Source: Metallyticus violacea (Eukaryota > Arthropoda > Insecta > Mantodea > Metallyticidae). From it: DNA of 64,000 bases. Position numbers and translations under genes: made by a program. Under the pieces are notes generated by a model that did no database searches, was not told the DNA's origin, and saw only the letters and a program-made list of their open reading frames with translations. The stretch covers positions 32,336,001-32,400,000 of the forward strand of contig CM060843.1 in assembly GCA_030762175.1 (NCBI GenBank), written 5' to 3'. Shown one piece after another: positions 45,050-57,376 of the stretch. Numbering within the stretch: position 1 is the stretch's first letter; each line of letters starts with the position of its first letter.

Positions 45050-46860
45050 GTTGGAGTTTTGTTGTTCTCCCACACACCAGCCTAAAAGGCTTATTATGCA
45101 ACTCCTTAGGAAGAGAGACTTTCACAGTTTCCCAAAATCTGCTCCTTGAACTAATTACAATATTTTGATTCCAATGTCAGCATCTGTTTCCCAGTCTTCC
45201 CTGGATATAGAAAAAGTGTTTTATAAAATTCCTGCCCTGGCTGTATCAGGTCCCAGTCCCTGATTCGTCAGCAGAAATCCAATGGAATTCCAGGGGACCA
45301 TGCCCCGACCCTACCCAGGGAGCCAAAAATAAATATAAAATTACCGTATTCTTTATTACTACTACAATATTATACCTGAAACCTTAATTGATATATAACA
45401 CCATTCCCCATTGTTATCCAGCATATTCCTAACTATAATACAACCTAAATCAAACTTCCTTTCCTATTCTTTTAACTGAACACATCCATTTCCTTCTAAT
45501 CTTAGTCAAAAACTCTCCTACCCTCTTATTTTACTTCTTAAAGATATTAATTATGACATCTTTCCTTTGTTGTTTTAATCATTTTCCTTCGATACACTTT
45601 CTTCACAACTGCGATAACTGTGTTCTTATACAATCAAACACAATGTACTCCATATCTTCCTTGTTGCCACATATTGGGCACTGATTAGGCAGATGACCCT
45701 TTCCTATCCCTTTCAGTCTCCACACTCCTGCTCATAACCAAGCCAATACCCTCTCTTTTTTCTTGTTCAGTAATTAACATAACTATTTTCCATATTCCTC
45801 TTCTGTCCAATTTGGGGATGAATGGATGGACGGACAGACGGACTTTATCATATGCTTAGAATAAATGCAAACTACCAGGGGGCCTCCACCTATCTGGCCC
45901 AGGCCATTTTGGGTATGCCCCTCACAATTACAAAAAATACAAATACAATAATTGGTGTTATACTATTACCTTCACAATTACAAAAAATATAAAGTGATAG
46001 TATAAAACCATAATTGGTTTTATACTATCACCTTTATCTAAGTTCTAATATAGTTAAACACAATATTTCCGCCCTAATTGCACCAGTCCCCAGTCCCCGG
46101 TTCATCAGCCGCAGCCTACTGGAATTCTAGGGGACCAGGCACCAACCCAAACCAAGGTACTAAATTAAAATTTTCTATTTCCATTTACCATTATTTTGTT
46201 AGAGCCTCTACAGGTTATTGATGTCTTTATTTCTCAAATGCATACTAATTCTACACTTGTTCACTTTCCAGTCCCAAGCTCAACAATTTAATCAAATTTA
46301 ATAAAAATTTAATGCACTTCTAACCATAATCACCTTTATCTAAATTCTAATATAATTGAACAAATGCAACCCTTTATGTTATTTGATTTAATTCCCTTCT
46401 TAGTACCCAAATCAATTTATTTTTAACTTTGCTCAGGAACTCCCCTACATTCCTGCTGTCTTTGCTAAAGATTTTCATTAAGCTATTTTTCTAATTTAAA
46501 CCATTTTGGGTTTATTGTTTATCTTTCCTTCAGAGTCCAGTCCCTTTGCATCCAAACACTATATGTTCCATTTCTTCCTTTACCCGACATATTCTCAAGA
46601 AATCCTTTCCTTATTCCTTTTAATCTCCACATGCCTGCTCTTAACCATGCAACCCTCTCTTTGTTCTTTTTGATTTATCAATATACTTCTCCCTTTCCCA
46701 TTTGTTTTAATCGGTATATAAAATACTAAGGATCCGTCCAACTTAAGGAAAGGTGAGGAAAGAGTGTTGCTTGTTTTTGTCCAGGATACTGTACAAACAT
46801 ATTTTAAAATCTTACATAAAGCCTTGCTTTCTTTATTAAACAATGCCTAAAATAAATATA
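45050..46860 (-). mobile_element. Two LINE 3'-end fragments, minus strand
   Basis: Fragment 1 (about 45050-45850) encodes on the minus strand GVWRLKGIGKGHLPNQCPIC then GNKEDMEYIVFDC, a C-terminal CCHC-like knuckle of a LINE. Fragment 2 (about 46050-46860) encodes a parallel decayed region (VWRLKGIRKGFL...). Both contain the same 3' untranslated block (cccagtccctgattcgtcag / ccagtccccggttcatcagc, then ggaattccaggggacca / ggaattctaggggacca). They are two truncated insertions or a duplication. 45837-45960 also carries a gacggacagacggactttat block of unknown origin. Confidence 0.6.
45994..46031. repeat. Perfect 17 bp hairpin
   Basis: gtgatagtataaaacca (45994-46010), loop taat, exact reverse complement 46015-46031. 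A direct copy of the flanking cacaattacaaaaaata block sits just upstream at 45926. Confidence 0.95.
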
Positions 46861-46981
46861 TATAAATAAAATAATACTTAAGAATAACCATAACTAGACT
46901 ATCTAAAACCAGAAGTACAATTTTTTCTGTGTAAACAACTTAATAAGCCTAATATTTCAATGAACTATTACTTTTACTTAC

Positions 46982-47219
46982 ATCAAGCAGTAGATGACGA
47001 CCCCATCCAAATTGGGATAGTAAGAATAAGATAACTCCAGTCATGCTCATCATAATCAGTGTTAAAAAAGATGTAAATGCAACATATGCCTGCACTTGGA
47101 TAGGACGCTGCTTTTCTTTCTCAAAGAAGTACTTCTGTGACCGTATCATCACAGAACGATCAGCTCCCAAGAAACGCATACAATATCCTTTAACAGGTGG
47201 TCTTCTGTGCACAAATGCC
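46982..47219 (-). CDS. SCCPDH-like oxidoreductase, internal exon with membrane segment
   Basis: Acceptor atttctctag and donor gtaagt on the minus strand; 238 bp, one base of a split codon and then 79 codons. It reads FVHRRPPVKGYCMRFLGADR, then SVMIRSQKYFFEKEKQRPIQ, and a hydrophobic stretch (about residues 49-70, FTSFLTLIMMSMTGVILFLL) ending in FGWGRHLLLD. The GADRSV..R.QxY block followed by a hydrophobic hairpin is the SCCPDH arrangement, and the hydrophobic part probably associates with membrane or lipid-droplet surface. Upstream exons, carrying the NAD(P)-binding N-terminal fold, were not found up to 64000, so the upstream intron exceeds 16.7 kb. Confidence 0.82.
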
Positions 47220-49120
47220 CTAGAGAAATGGGATTAGCTTTCAGATTTTTTTTATATACACCTGATAATGATTTAATTAATTATTTCTTAAATTTATGAC
47301 CATAATGACTTGTGCATATTGCCTCAATTCTTTGGGATGACAAATTGCCTGGGTAGGGATTTTTCCAGCCTCACCCTTAAAATATAAATGCTTAGCAGCT
47401 TTAGGTACAAATGAACTATGGGCTCATTTGCATTAATTCATTTGTTCCTGTCTTGAACTAAAGCAGTTAGAATAAATAGCATACAGTTAAACTTTCTATG
47501 AATGAATGGAGTATATCAGTAACAGTGTATAGCCATCAACTTTATTGCATATCTTTCACACATACTTCCAGTGCCTACAAATGACAAGTATTTAAAATTC
47601 CTAGATGATTATTAGAAATCATTTAAATTATTCCAGAAAATAAAATAAACAAAAGAAAAAACTTAAAATCTGCTAGGTTTTATTTTAAGTCTAAATTAAA
47701 TGCAAGTTTAATAACTATTATTGTGGAAATGTAAAAAACTTTGCAACTACCAGAAAATACACTTCAAGACATGACAATGGTCTTAAAAAATCAAATCCTT
47801 TCTATACACAATGTGTTACATTGTGAAATTTAATAATTTGAGGTAAGAAACAATTGTTTTGGATTCAAATTTCCAAGTTATGGTTAAAAGTTTTAAAGGA
47901 TTAGTACACCAATGACCAATTTATTTCAACACAAACAGAAAACACTTTATAATGAGTAAGACTTGCAAAAGTTAGATGCAATGATTAAATTAATACTGTG
48001 AAGCAATAAAAGATTGAGGGATCAAGCTCGAGTGTTATGGGTTTTTGTTTTTAGATTGTAATAATTACTGTTAAATACATATTTATAAGTTTTAATGTTG
48101 CATTGATGAAATAATCTGCTTGCTGTTGCAAAACTCAATGTCAAAATTACAAGTTAGAATCAAACCTACTGGATGTAAGGCTTATATTTTTGCAGATGGA
48201 ATGGATAAAGTTGTTCCTGAAGCAAGACATGCCATATGTTAATATGACTTGTGCCCATAGAATGTAAACAGTACAGTTGCTGATTGAGGGTTTCTCTTCC
48301 CATCTACAAAGTACATTTTCCTTTAAGTCCAGGATGGGATGGGTATATGTTGCAGTCTGCTTTGTTTAGTTTCAAACCTTGCATTCTCACAAATGCCTAT
48401 AGATAGATTCAAAGGTAATACAACATCCATGTTATCTATTAGGTACCATTTTCTGTAAATTTATGCAGTTATTGGCATGTGCATATTCAGGAAACAAATT
48501 CAGGAAATATTGAACAATTCTACATGTTACTGTAAGCAGGCAAAGAGGCCAGTTATCACGTTAACATATGCGCAAGTTTGTGCACCACATTTTGTTTTAA
48601 AAAATACCAAATTTTGCCATCAGATCACAGGAACTTGAGCTCCATTCTCAGTTAAGGTATGACACATAACAAAATTATTCATTCAGCAATGCAGTTGTGT
48701 GAAGCAGCAATATGATTAGTTCTGTGATTTTGCAGATTTTTATATCACTGAATTTTTAAAACATGATTACTAAACTGTCTAAATTCCCTTAATAGTAAGG
48801 TGTGACATCATGACATAATAACTATTGCGCCATTTTGTTTTAATATTCATTTATTAGTATCAAACTTAAATTTTTTAGAACACATATTCTCATTAATTCA
48901 GCTTAAAAGATCATTGGTTCTCACTCTCAAATTGCTTGCCAGTAAAATTTGTATAATTCTGAACATTCTGTCCAGAAAGAGAAACTGCACTGAAGCATTA
49001 AAATCAGTTGCACTCAAAAGAATACATATCCAGAATCTAAACCAGGCTGGATTTACTTATACAGACTACAGAGCAGAAATAAAATTAGACTATTCTAATT
49101 ATGCAATTTTTTTAAAATGA
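47220..49120. other. Upstream intron sequence, no feature found
   Basis: I searched the minus strand here for the preceding SCCPDH exon (motifs expected just before the 47.2 kb exon) and found none. No repeats recognised. Confidence 0.45.
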
Positions 49121-49124
49121 AATC

Positions 49125-49970
49125 ACTCAAATTTTACTAATTCTGTTCTACTTACTTGGACATGTTTTCAAGGCTGGTGTCTTCATCAGCATGGTTCTAC
49201 TGTTAGCTTCCCAGCATGGTTTTGAGGTGTTATTCTATAGATTTTATGAATTTAATGATGAGGTTATTGTTGTTTGGAAGATCAATATTTACTAAATATT
49301 CTTTATATAAATGTAATTTGTAGAACTTCCAACAATGCTGATATAATAAGTTAATAAGTTGATTATATACTCTATTTCTCCACTTAACAACATTTATTGG
49401 CAGAACAGGTTTAGTGGAAACTATTCCACATGGTTGGCTACTAGTAGACCCATCATTTTTTTATTGGTTATGTTTCATTTTTCTTCTTTTGGTTTTTGGC
49501 TTAATTTCTTTATTTTGTTTCTTTGTAAATTTCTTTTCTTAGTTATATGGAACTTTACATGTTCGAAACATCTAAATTCTCCCTCATGAAATTTCCCTAT
49601 GTCTGGAAATTTTTGATGTAGTTCATACATATTAAAGTCTGGAGTAGCTAAAGGCCCATATTTTTAAAATTTTTCCACTTTCATGACTTTCTTTTCTGTT
49701 CATGGCTTTCATTTTCAATTCTATTGCTTATATAACAAAGTTAAGGCAAATCGTTTGTTTTAAAAATATGTTTAATAAATGGATATCTGCTGCAATTGAT
49801 TTTTTTTAAATCTGAATTTAAGAAATAATTTGATATCCTTCTTAATTCCAAATAGGTTACTTTTAAAAGAATCAAAATTGTTTATAGTTGTTCTTATTTT
49901 GCGTTTACCTTGAAATTTTCAAATCTGTTTTATGTTAACTGTTCTATTTGATTTGAAGATCTATAGCATT
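49125..49970 (-). mobile_element. PLE family D, internally deleted, minus strand
   Basis: 49125-49320 is a family D terminus (minus: ggacatgt...ttcaaggctg; ctgatgaaga core). 49330-49970 on the minus strand encodes a PLE N-terminal region including NMYELHQKFPDIGKFHEGEF then RCFEHVKFH (49640-49560). RT, GIY-YIG and linker are missing, so the N-terminus abuts the 3' terminus. The matching N-terminal region occurs on the plus strand at 58640-59220. Confidence 0.65.
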
Positions 49971-52281
49971 ATATAAATGTGAGTTGCCTACAAGTCAAGA
50001 CATATGTGTTGCAAGAGCACGGTGTTAAGAAAACTAATGGGGGCCGGCACTATGTTTACAGAGTCAGAATTGGGCAGTTTAATATACAAGGAACATGCAA
50101 CTTGATAATAATAATACGGGAGAAAATACATGGAATGCGACTGACTTATGAAAGGAGGCATTGAGCTTAATCCGGGATCAGAAAAGGATCATGTTGTCAA
50201 ATTGTTTGAATCCATAACAGACAAGGTAAAGAATCTTAAACAATTGAAAATAGAATAGAAGACAAATTAAGCTGGAATATATTAAATCCACAGTAGTAAA
50301 TTTCAAGAAAGGAACTTAACAAGAAATCACAGATTCAGGAAAATATTATTTCATTTGGAGAGAGCAGAGGAGGATAGTTGGCATTTAAATATAATAATTT
50401 TTGGAATATAGGAATGATGGGAGTGCATAGTTTGGCAAGAGATAGAAGACCTAGTTAAGCAGAAATTGGTATTCAAGTTGACTAGATGGGAGATTGTTGA
50501 TATTTAGGAAGACCTAGGCCTATTATACTTAGCAACAGCAAAATTTAATGGATGGTTTCAAATAATAGAAAAAAAACTAAAAAGGTACAAGTTACATATT
50601 GAGTAAGATTTGGGAAATCAAGAAGGAAATGAAAAATTTGGCAATAAAGGAAATGAAAAGGCCGGGGAGGGAAAAAAAAAGCGTATGTGAATGGATAGAC
50701 TTAAAACAGGATATCCGTCAATGCAATGTGAGAAGCAGAGAAGGAAGTATAGTCATGAGTCACCAGCAGGTGACCTTGAAGCTGCAAGAGATAGAAAGAG
50801 AATGCCTACAGATCTAAATGCAAGGAGAAAGGGAACACAAACAGCTGATATGACATCACCAAGAAGACAGTGGATGCCATTGACCAAGATGATTTAAGAC
50901 ACATTAAGAGTGGCTTTGGGAGAAGCTGTTGGCCTTGATGTATGGTGTGAAGAGGGCCTGAGTGTGGTGTCAACACCAGCAGGCAGTATTTTGGAGGTAG
51001 AGGAGTGAGGCAGTCACAGCAGAGAATCAGTGTGAGAATGTCATAAGCAAAGAGAAATTGGATCAGTTTAGGTTTGACAGGAAAGGTACGGTACAGGATT
51101 TGCTTGGTTGCTGAAGTTGGATGGGATTGGATTAAATTCACAGAGGGCAAATTGGATCAAATATTAAAATTACAGATATTAGTGAAAAAATGGTTGGTGA
51201 ATAAATCAATCACTGACATAGAGGGATTTGACTTTTATGGAATTTGTAGTGTGAAAAGTTATAATAAAGATCAGGCAGCAGGAATTAGGATTTTTATCAG
51301 GAAGGAAGAAAACTTAAAGTTGTTCAGGTAAAGGAATTGAAAAGTAATTCATTGCTGTGGTTAACTTTCAAAGATGTTTGAAAAATAATGGTTGTGTGAG
51401 TGTAGGAATTGTGTATAATTCGCAAGTTCATCTGATTATTGTGACTCAAATTTATACAGAAAATTAAACCAGAATATTGAGTATATTTTCGACAAATATG
51501 TGCAAGTGGGATTAGTATTAATGGTTGATTTTAATGCTAGAATATGAGAGGTGTGGTTGCTTTTAAAGAATTGGACTGAAAATTTTGATTGTGGATAGGC
51601 AGATAAGATTCAAAAAGATGAATCATGTAACAATGAAGGAAAAAAGATAATTGGAATTTTGTGAGGAGAATAATCTTATAATTTGTAATGGCATGAGAGG
51701 CACAGATAAGATATGAAAGTTTACTTTTGCAAATAGAAATGGTCAAAGAGTGGTGGACTATATTTTATGTACATTAGGATTGGATAATGTGCTACAGGAA
51801 TTTGAGAATTGAATTTTGTTTCAGTGAGTTGTTATTTCCTGTTAAGAGTTAGTTTTGGTAGCAGAAGAAAAAGAAAAAGGGTTATGATTGAAATTTAGAA
51901 ATACAGATAAGAGGAACATTCATTTTGAGGCTTCAAAGGCACATGATAGCCAAAAGATTTGGTCAGTAGTTAAAAATATGTATAGGAACGTGGCAAAAGA
52001 GAATATTGGACAAGATGAATGGTGTAATTATTTTAGGGGGCTATTAGGACAAATATTTGGGGGCCTGAATCCTTAAATATTGAAGCCTCTTGATGAGGAA
52101 ATCAGTGCAATAATAATCTGGGAGCAAATTAGAAAAGTAAAAAGGAACAAGGTGAGTGGCACTGATGGAATTCAAGGAGAATTTGGGAAGTTAGGTTGCA
52201 AGGATAGCAATAGGATACATTTATTAATAAAATTCTAGAGCATGGTGTGATTCCAATAAAATGGAGAACAATGTGATTTTT

Positions 52282-52376
52282 TGTGTGTGTATGTGTGTGT
52301 GTGTGTGTGTGTGTGGGTGGTTGTGTGCGTGTGGTTGTGTGCGCGCGCGCGCGCGTGTGTGTGTGTGCACACACAT
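52282..52376. repeat. (GT)n/(GC)n alternating tract
   Basis: About 95 bp of alternating purine-pyrimidine including (GC)8-9, inside LINE copy 2; a Z-DNA-prone sequence. Confidence 0.95.
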
Positions 52377-53599
52377 ATTGAAAAGGGATGTAAATAATAC
52401 AACCAGTTTTAGAGGTATTGTTATTAGTAATAGGAAAGGTATTTACTGAAATTTACCCAAATAGATTACAGGAATGGGTCAGGAGGGAGAGGAAATTATC
52501 AGAGTTTCAGTGTGGCTTTAAAAAAGGAAAAAGAACAGTAGGCAATAATTTTTGTAATAAAAACAATTGTTGTTAAGTATATAAGTGTTAAAAGGAGGAT
52601 ATATGTGACATTTATAAATTTAGAGAAGACTTTTGATACCATTGATAGAGAAGCACTTTGAATTAAGTTAAAAAGTGAAGAAGTAAGAATTTTATAAATG
52701 CACTACAAGTAATCTATTTAGATAATAAATTCTGTGAGATGAGACAATAGAGTGCATAAGAGTTAAACAGGTAGCCAGGGATGTAAATTACACCCAGAGC
52801 TATTTAATTTATTTATTGATGATATTGTTGAATGGATTCAAAAAGAAAATGTACATTCATCAATAATTAATAATAAGGAAATACCAGCTTTATTGTTTGC
52901 AGATGATTTGGTTGTTGATTCTATTTCAAGTGGAGGCCTAAGAAGAGCAATTGAAGCTATCCACAACTATTGTAAAGAATGGTACTTAAAAGTGAACAAT
53001 AAAAATTCCAAAAGAATGGTCTTAAGAAGGGTTTTAAACTGAGGAAGGACGTGAAGTGGTAGTTTGATGGGTGTGAAATAGAAGTGATTAAGAAATTTGA
53101 TTATTTTGGGGTGGGATTAAGTGCTAATGGAAGTTGGAATGATCAGAGAAAGATGTATTAGGTATATGGGGGTTATAAGGGAATGTTTATGGAAAATACT
53201 GGAAATGATAATGAAAAAAAATGGATATATAGTACTATAGTGGAGGTGATAATGATGTATGGAATAGAAACTCTGGGGGATATGGTGACAGCTGGAAAGA
53301 CCTGGATTTAATTAATAGCTCATTTTGTAAACTAATACTGGGAACATCGAAAGTGTTACCTATTAACCTAACCTTGGTAGAATTGGTTAGGTTAACTAGC
53401 AAATGTAGAATAATTTAAATAATTATGAATTATGTATATAGAATAAATATGTTAGAAGATGGAAAGATGTTAAGGAATGTCTTGGTGTACAGTAGAAGAC
53501 TAAATGGAAAGGATCATGGGGGATTGTTGGGTAATAAGCAATATATAAGTAGATATGGGGGTTTTCTTGCAATCTATAAATATTACAAAATAGAAACCA

Positions 53600-53600
<1 letters not shown>

Positions 53601-53647
<47 letters not shown>

Positions 53648-53690
53648 CATCATCATAATTACTATCATTATCATTATTATTATTACAATA
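53601..53690. repeat. (TTA)n microsatellite
   Basis: About 18 ATT units and then imperfect ATC/ATT units within LINE copy 2. Confidence 0.95.
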
Positions 53691-54190
53691 ATAGTTTGGA
53701 AAAAAATAAGACATAAAATTGAAGATACTGAAAAACATGAAATGTTTCCTAGATTAGAGAAAAGAGCTCAGTAAGAATTTATTCAAGAGGTAAAAAGAGT
53801 TTGGGAGAGGGAGTACTTAGAAATTTGTGATAAATTGGTGAGGGAAGGATTAGTTTGGGTCAGAACAGGAGTAAGGAATCTAAGAGGACTGGAAATATCT
53901 GTGGGAATGAATGTTCCATGTGTGGTGAACTTTACAATGAGTACCATAGCATGTTATAGTGTGAACAAAAAAAGTTTTGGAGACTACAGATACGAAAGGG
54001 AAACAAATAAATTGAGGGAAAATTTTTAATTTGAGTTTTTAGGAATTAAATGGGATATAAATATGAAAATAATGAAAGAATACTTGGACAAAATTAGGAA
54101 TTAGGTGGAGGAAGGTTAGAATCAGTATAGGAGAAGTAAGTTTAGGTATGGAGAATTATTAAAAAATTGGACTACCAGAGCAAGCAATGG

Positions 54191-54934
54191 GAGTGACATA
54201 ATTTGATTATGATTTGGTTTCCAATACATCAACAATTTGAAGTTATGTACTGAGGCCAGAAACATTTTTTGTTAAGCAATTTTTAGTAGGTTGTAAAGAT
54301 GCTGGTTAGGTTATCTATTTTATAATATAACTGGTGCTAAATAAATAAATATAGTGTCAGTTAGCAATAAATCCTTGTTTCTTGGATATTCCAGAAGATT
54401 ACTACTGATGAATCTGGGACAAATTTCAAAATGAATTAAAAGTATTTGGTTATGTGTGAAATAATGGAATTATGTATATTTTAATTGTAATGTTATTTGT
54501 GTTTGCTGGAAATAAATTGAATTCAAATATAAATATAATTTTGTAGAAATTACACAGTGCAGATATAATTGTAAATTAAATACTTCAGTTAATGAGTCAA
54601 TTGTACACTTTTTTGTATACTCTTATTTCTCCATTTAGCAACATGTTTTGCCAATATAAATTGAATATGAATTTATTTCCAACAAACACAACATTACTAT
54701 TAACATATTTACATTATTTCATAATTAACAAAATACTAAGTTCTTATTATATTGTTGCCAACCAACACTATATTTATTTGGCACCAATTATATTACAAAA
54801 TAGCTGACATACCATGCATTTTACTTCATCAAAAGTTACCTACCTATACAGCTTTGAGTTCCAATACATTGTTAATGCCAGATTGTTGATGTACTGGATG
54901 TACATAATCAATTTCATTACTTCCATTCTTATTC
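54191..54934. other. Spacer between two tail-to-tail LINE copies, with a possible PLE D piece
   Basis: 54625-54660 (atactcttatttctccattt, gttttgccaat) resembles the PLE D block at 49365-49412 and 57340-57376. The rest is AT-rich and unassigned. Confidence 0.4.
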
Positions 54935-56852
54935 TAATAATCAAATTCTTACTATGCCTATATCTAAACTCTCTTCTCCTATACTACTTCCACTCTTCCT
55001 CCACCACTTATCCCTAACTACTTTGTCCAAGTATTTTCCCATAATTTTTATATTTTGATCTGCTTTGATTCCTAAACTCTTCCTTATTAAAAATTCTCCC
55101 TCAAATTTATTCCAATTCTCTTTCCATACCTGTAGTCTCCACCACTTTTTTGCTAACATATATTTTGCTATGGTACTCCAGGTTCACCATACATGGGTAC
55201 ATTCATTCAGACAGATTTTTCTCAGTCCTCCTAAATTTCTTACTCCTGATCTGGCTCAAGCAAAACCTTCTCTCCCCAATTTATCACAAATTTCTAGGTA
55301 CTTCTCCCTCCTCCAAACTCATTTTATTTCTCAATATATTCTCAGTGAACTCTTCTCCCTAAAGCTCGCAAAGATTTCTTGTTTCTCAATATCTTCAATT
55401 CTAACCCTTACTTCTTTCCAAAATCCTCTATATCTATATTGCTTATTTACCCAACAATCTCCTAATTAAATATTTTCAACAATATCCTGGGTTTCAAGCA
55501 CCCATGAAATTTTCCATTTAATCTTCTCCTGTGCACCAAGACATTTCTTAACAACCTCTCCATTATCCAACATATTTATTCTATATAGGTATTTCATAAT
55601 TCTTTCAATTATTCTACCTTTACTAGTTGGCCTACCCAAGTCACCAAGACTACATTACTATGTGACATTCTCAGCAGTTCCAGAATTAATTTACTAAAAT
55701 GATTTATTTATTAAATCCAGGACTTTGCAGCTATTATCATATCACATTTGCATTCCGTACATCATTTTACCCCCACCATACCAGTTCTATCCATTTGACA
55801 CTTATTTTCCTTAAATATGCCCTTACAACCCCCTGAGACAATTTTTCCTTTAGCTAATATTAACTTTCTCGGATCATTCCAGCTAACCCACCCCAAGATA
55901 ATCAAATTACTTCACCACCTCTTTTGCCCACCCATCTAATCACATTTCTCATCCTTTCTCAATTTAAAGCCCTTCTTAAAGACTTGGATTTTCTATTGTT
56001 CACTTTTAAATAGTTTTGATAACTTCAATTGCTCTTCTTAAACCTCCATTTGTGATAGAACCGACAATTAAGTTATCTGTAAACAGCATAGCTGGTATTT
56101 CCTTATTATTAATTACTGGTGAATGTACATTTCGTTCCTTGAATCCCGTCAATAATGTCATCAATAAATAAGTTAAATAGCATTAGGTTTACTCCTGATA
56201 AACTCTGCATGTGTTCTGTTATCTCATCTCTTGAACATTTCACACAAAATTTATTATCAAAATAGATTACTTGTAATACATTTATAAAGTTCTTACTTAC
56301 TCCTTTCCTTTTTAACTTAATCCACACTGCTTGTCAATCTATAGTATCAAAAGTCTTCTCCAAATTTATACCCTCTGCCTTTTGACACTTAAATACTTAT
56401 CAACAATTGTTCTTACAATGAAAATATTTTCAATTGTTCTTTTTCTTCTTCTTAATCCATGATGGAACTGATAATTTCTTCTCCCTTTGGATCCACTGCT
56501 ATAATCTATTTGCCAAAATTCCAGGGCAGACCTTTCCTATTATTCATAATAAATTTATACTCCATAACTGGTTAGGTTATTAACATCCCCTTTCTCTTAG
56601 TATATAGGTACTATCACACTTGATTTCCATTTCATTGGTATCATACCACTCTCTAAATGTTATTAAATAACTTTGTTAATAATTACATCCTACTACCATC
56701 CTTGCACCGTAACTTCCAAAATTTCCCTGGAATTCAGTCAATGCCACTCCCTTATTCTTTTTTAGTTTTCTAATTTGCTCCCAGACTTCTAATACACTAA
56801 TTTTCTTATCAAGATCTTCAATGTATTGCTGATACTCATTCCCTAATATTTG

Positions 56853-56902
<50 letters not shown>

Positions 56903-57330
56903 CAACAACAACAACAATAATAATCCGTCCTAATAATAGTCCCTTAAAATAATTGCACATTCATCTGGTTCAATATTGTTCTCTTTTACCACATTCCTAT
57001 ACATATTTTTAACTACAAACCAAATTTTTTGGCTATCCTGTATTTTTGAAGCCTCAAATTCATTAGTTCTTGTATCCCATTCTTTCTTCTTCACTTCTAA
57101 GAGACATCTATAACTTCATCTCCAAACTAAGAAATTTTCTCTTTAATCATTACTGCCTGATTGCCATCACCTACTCATTTCTTGCACAACCCTTTCCTTG
57201 CCAATCAGCAATTCATCTAACCAATGCCTTTTATTGCTATTCTAATTAATCCTGATTTTCATACTGCTTCCTCCCCTTTAATTATCTGTTCTAATCTTTC
57301 TATCACCTTTTCAACTACAACTTCATCAAT
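54935..57330 (-). mobile_element. APE-type LINE, copy 3, minus strand
   Basis: On the minus strand, from high to low coordinates: EISVLEVWEQIRKLKKNKGV (56790s) preceded by a decoded ATA tract; NLMLFNLFIDDIIDGIQGTK (56180s, RT), then a LLFTDNLIV-like decayed active site (56090-56050). Then LSGVRNLGGLRKICLNEC (55230s), LAKKWWRLQVWKENWNKFEG (55150) and IMGKYLDKVVRDKWWRK (55050). The last blocks match LINE copy 2 (54000-54110) almost step for step. The two copies are convergent, ~750 bp apart. Confidence 0.75.
56852..56923. repeat. (ATA)n / (ACA)n microsatellite
   Basis: About 15 ATA units and then ACA units inside LINE copy 3. Confidence 0.93.
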
Positions 57331-57376
57331 GAATATGTTCTGCCAATAAATGTTGGTAAACGGAGAAATAAGAGTA
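57331..57376. repeat. PLE D fragment at the mariner insertion site
   Basis: atgttctgccaataaatgtt and gcagaaataagagta-like sequence also occur at 59223-59273; the mariner inserted at the TA of this block. Confidence 0.6.

Larger units (their letters stand above)
50005..54190 (+). mobile_element. APE-type LINE, copy 2 (degenerate)
   Basis: Same family as copy 1. It has a charged N-terminal region (50599-50817, MSKIWEIKKEMKNLAIKEMK). Endonuclease-like blocks follow: TDIEGFDFYGI..., AAGIRIFIRKEE (51215-51325); LEFCEENNLIICNGMRG (51650) and GQRVVDYILCTLGLDNV (51733). In the RT region, WEQIRKVKRNKVSGTDGIQG (52120) and ALLFADDLVV-like sequence (52890). The C-terminal part has NSSFCKLILGTSKVLPINLT (53315) and GEREYLEICDKL (53800s). 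It carries a GT/GC tract (52282-52376) and a TTA tract (53601-53690), both within coding regions. Confidence 0.78.

Noticed and set aside
47043..47237. Plus-strand frame opposite the 47.2 kb exon
   Set aside because: Antisense shadow of the SCCPDH-like exon, which has splice sites and a protein match.
48540..48660. Possible extra SCCPDH exon on the minus strand (GAQVPVI...)
   Set aside because: Stop codons interrupt it, no splice pair, no resemblance to the expected preceding segment.
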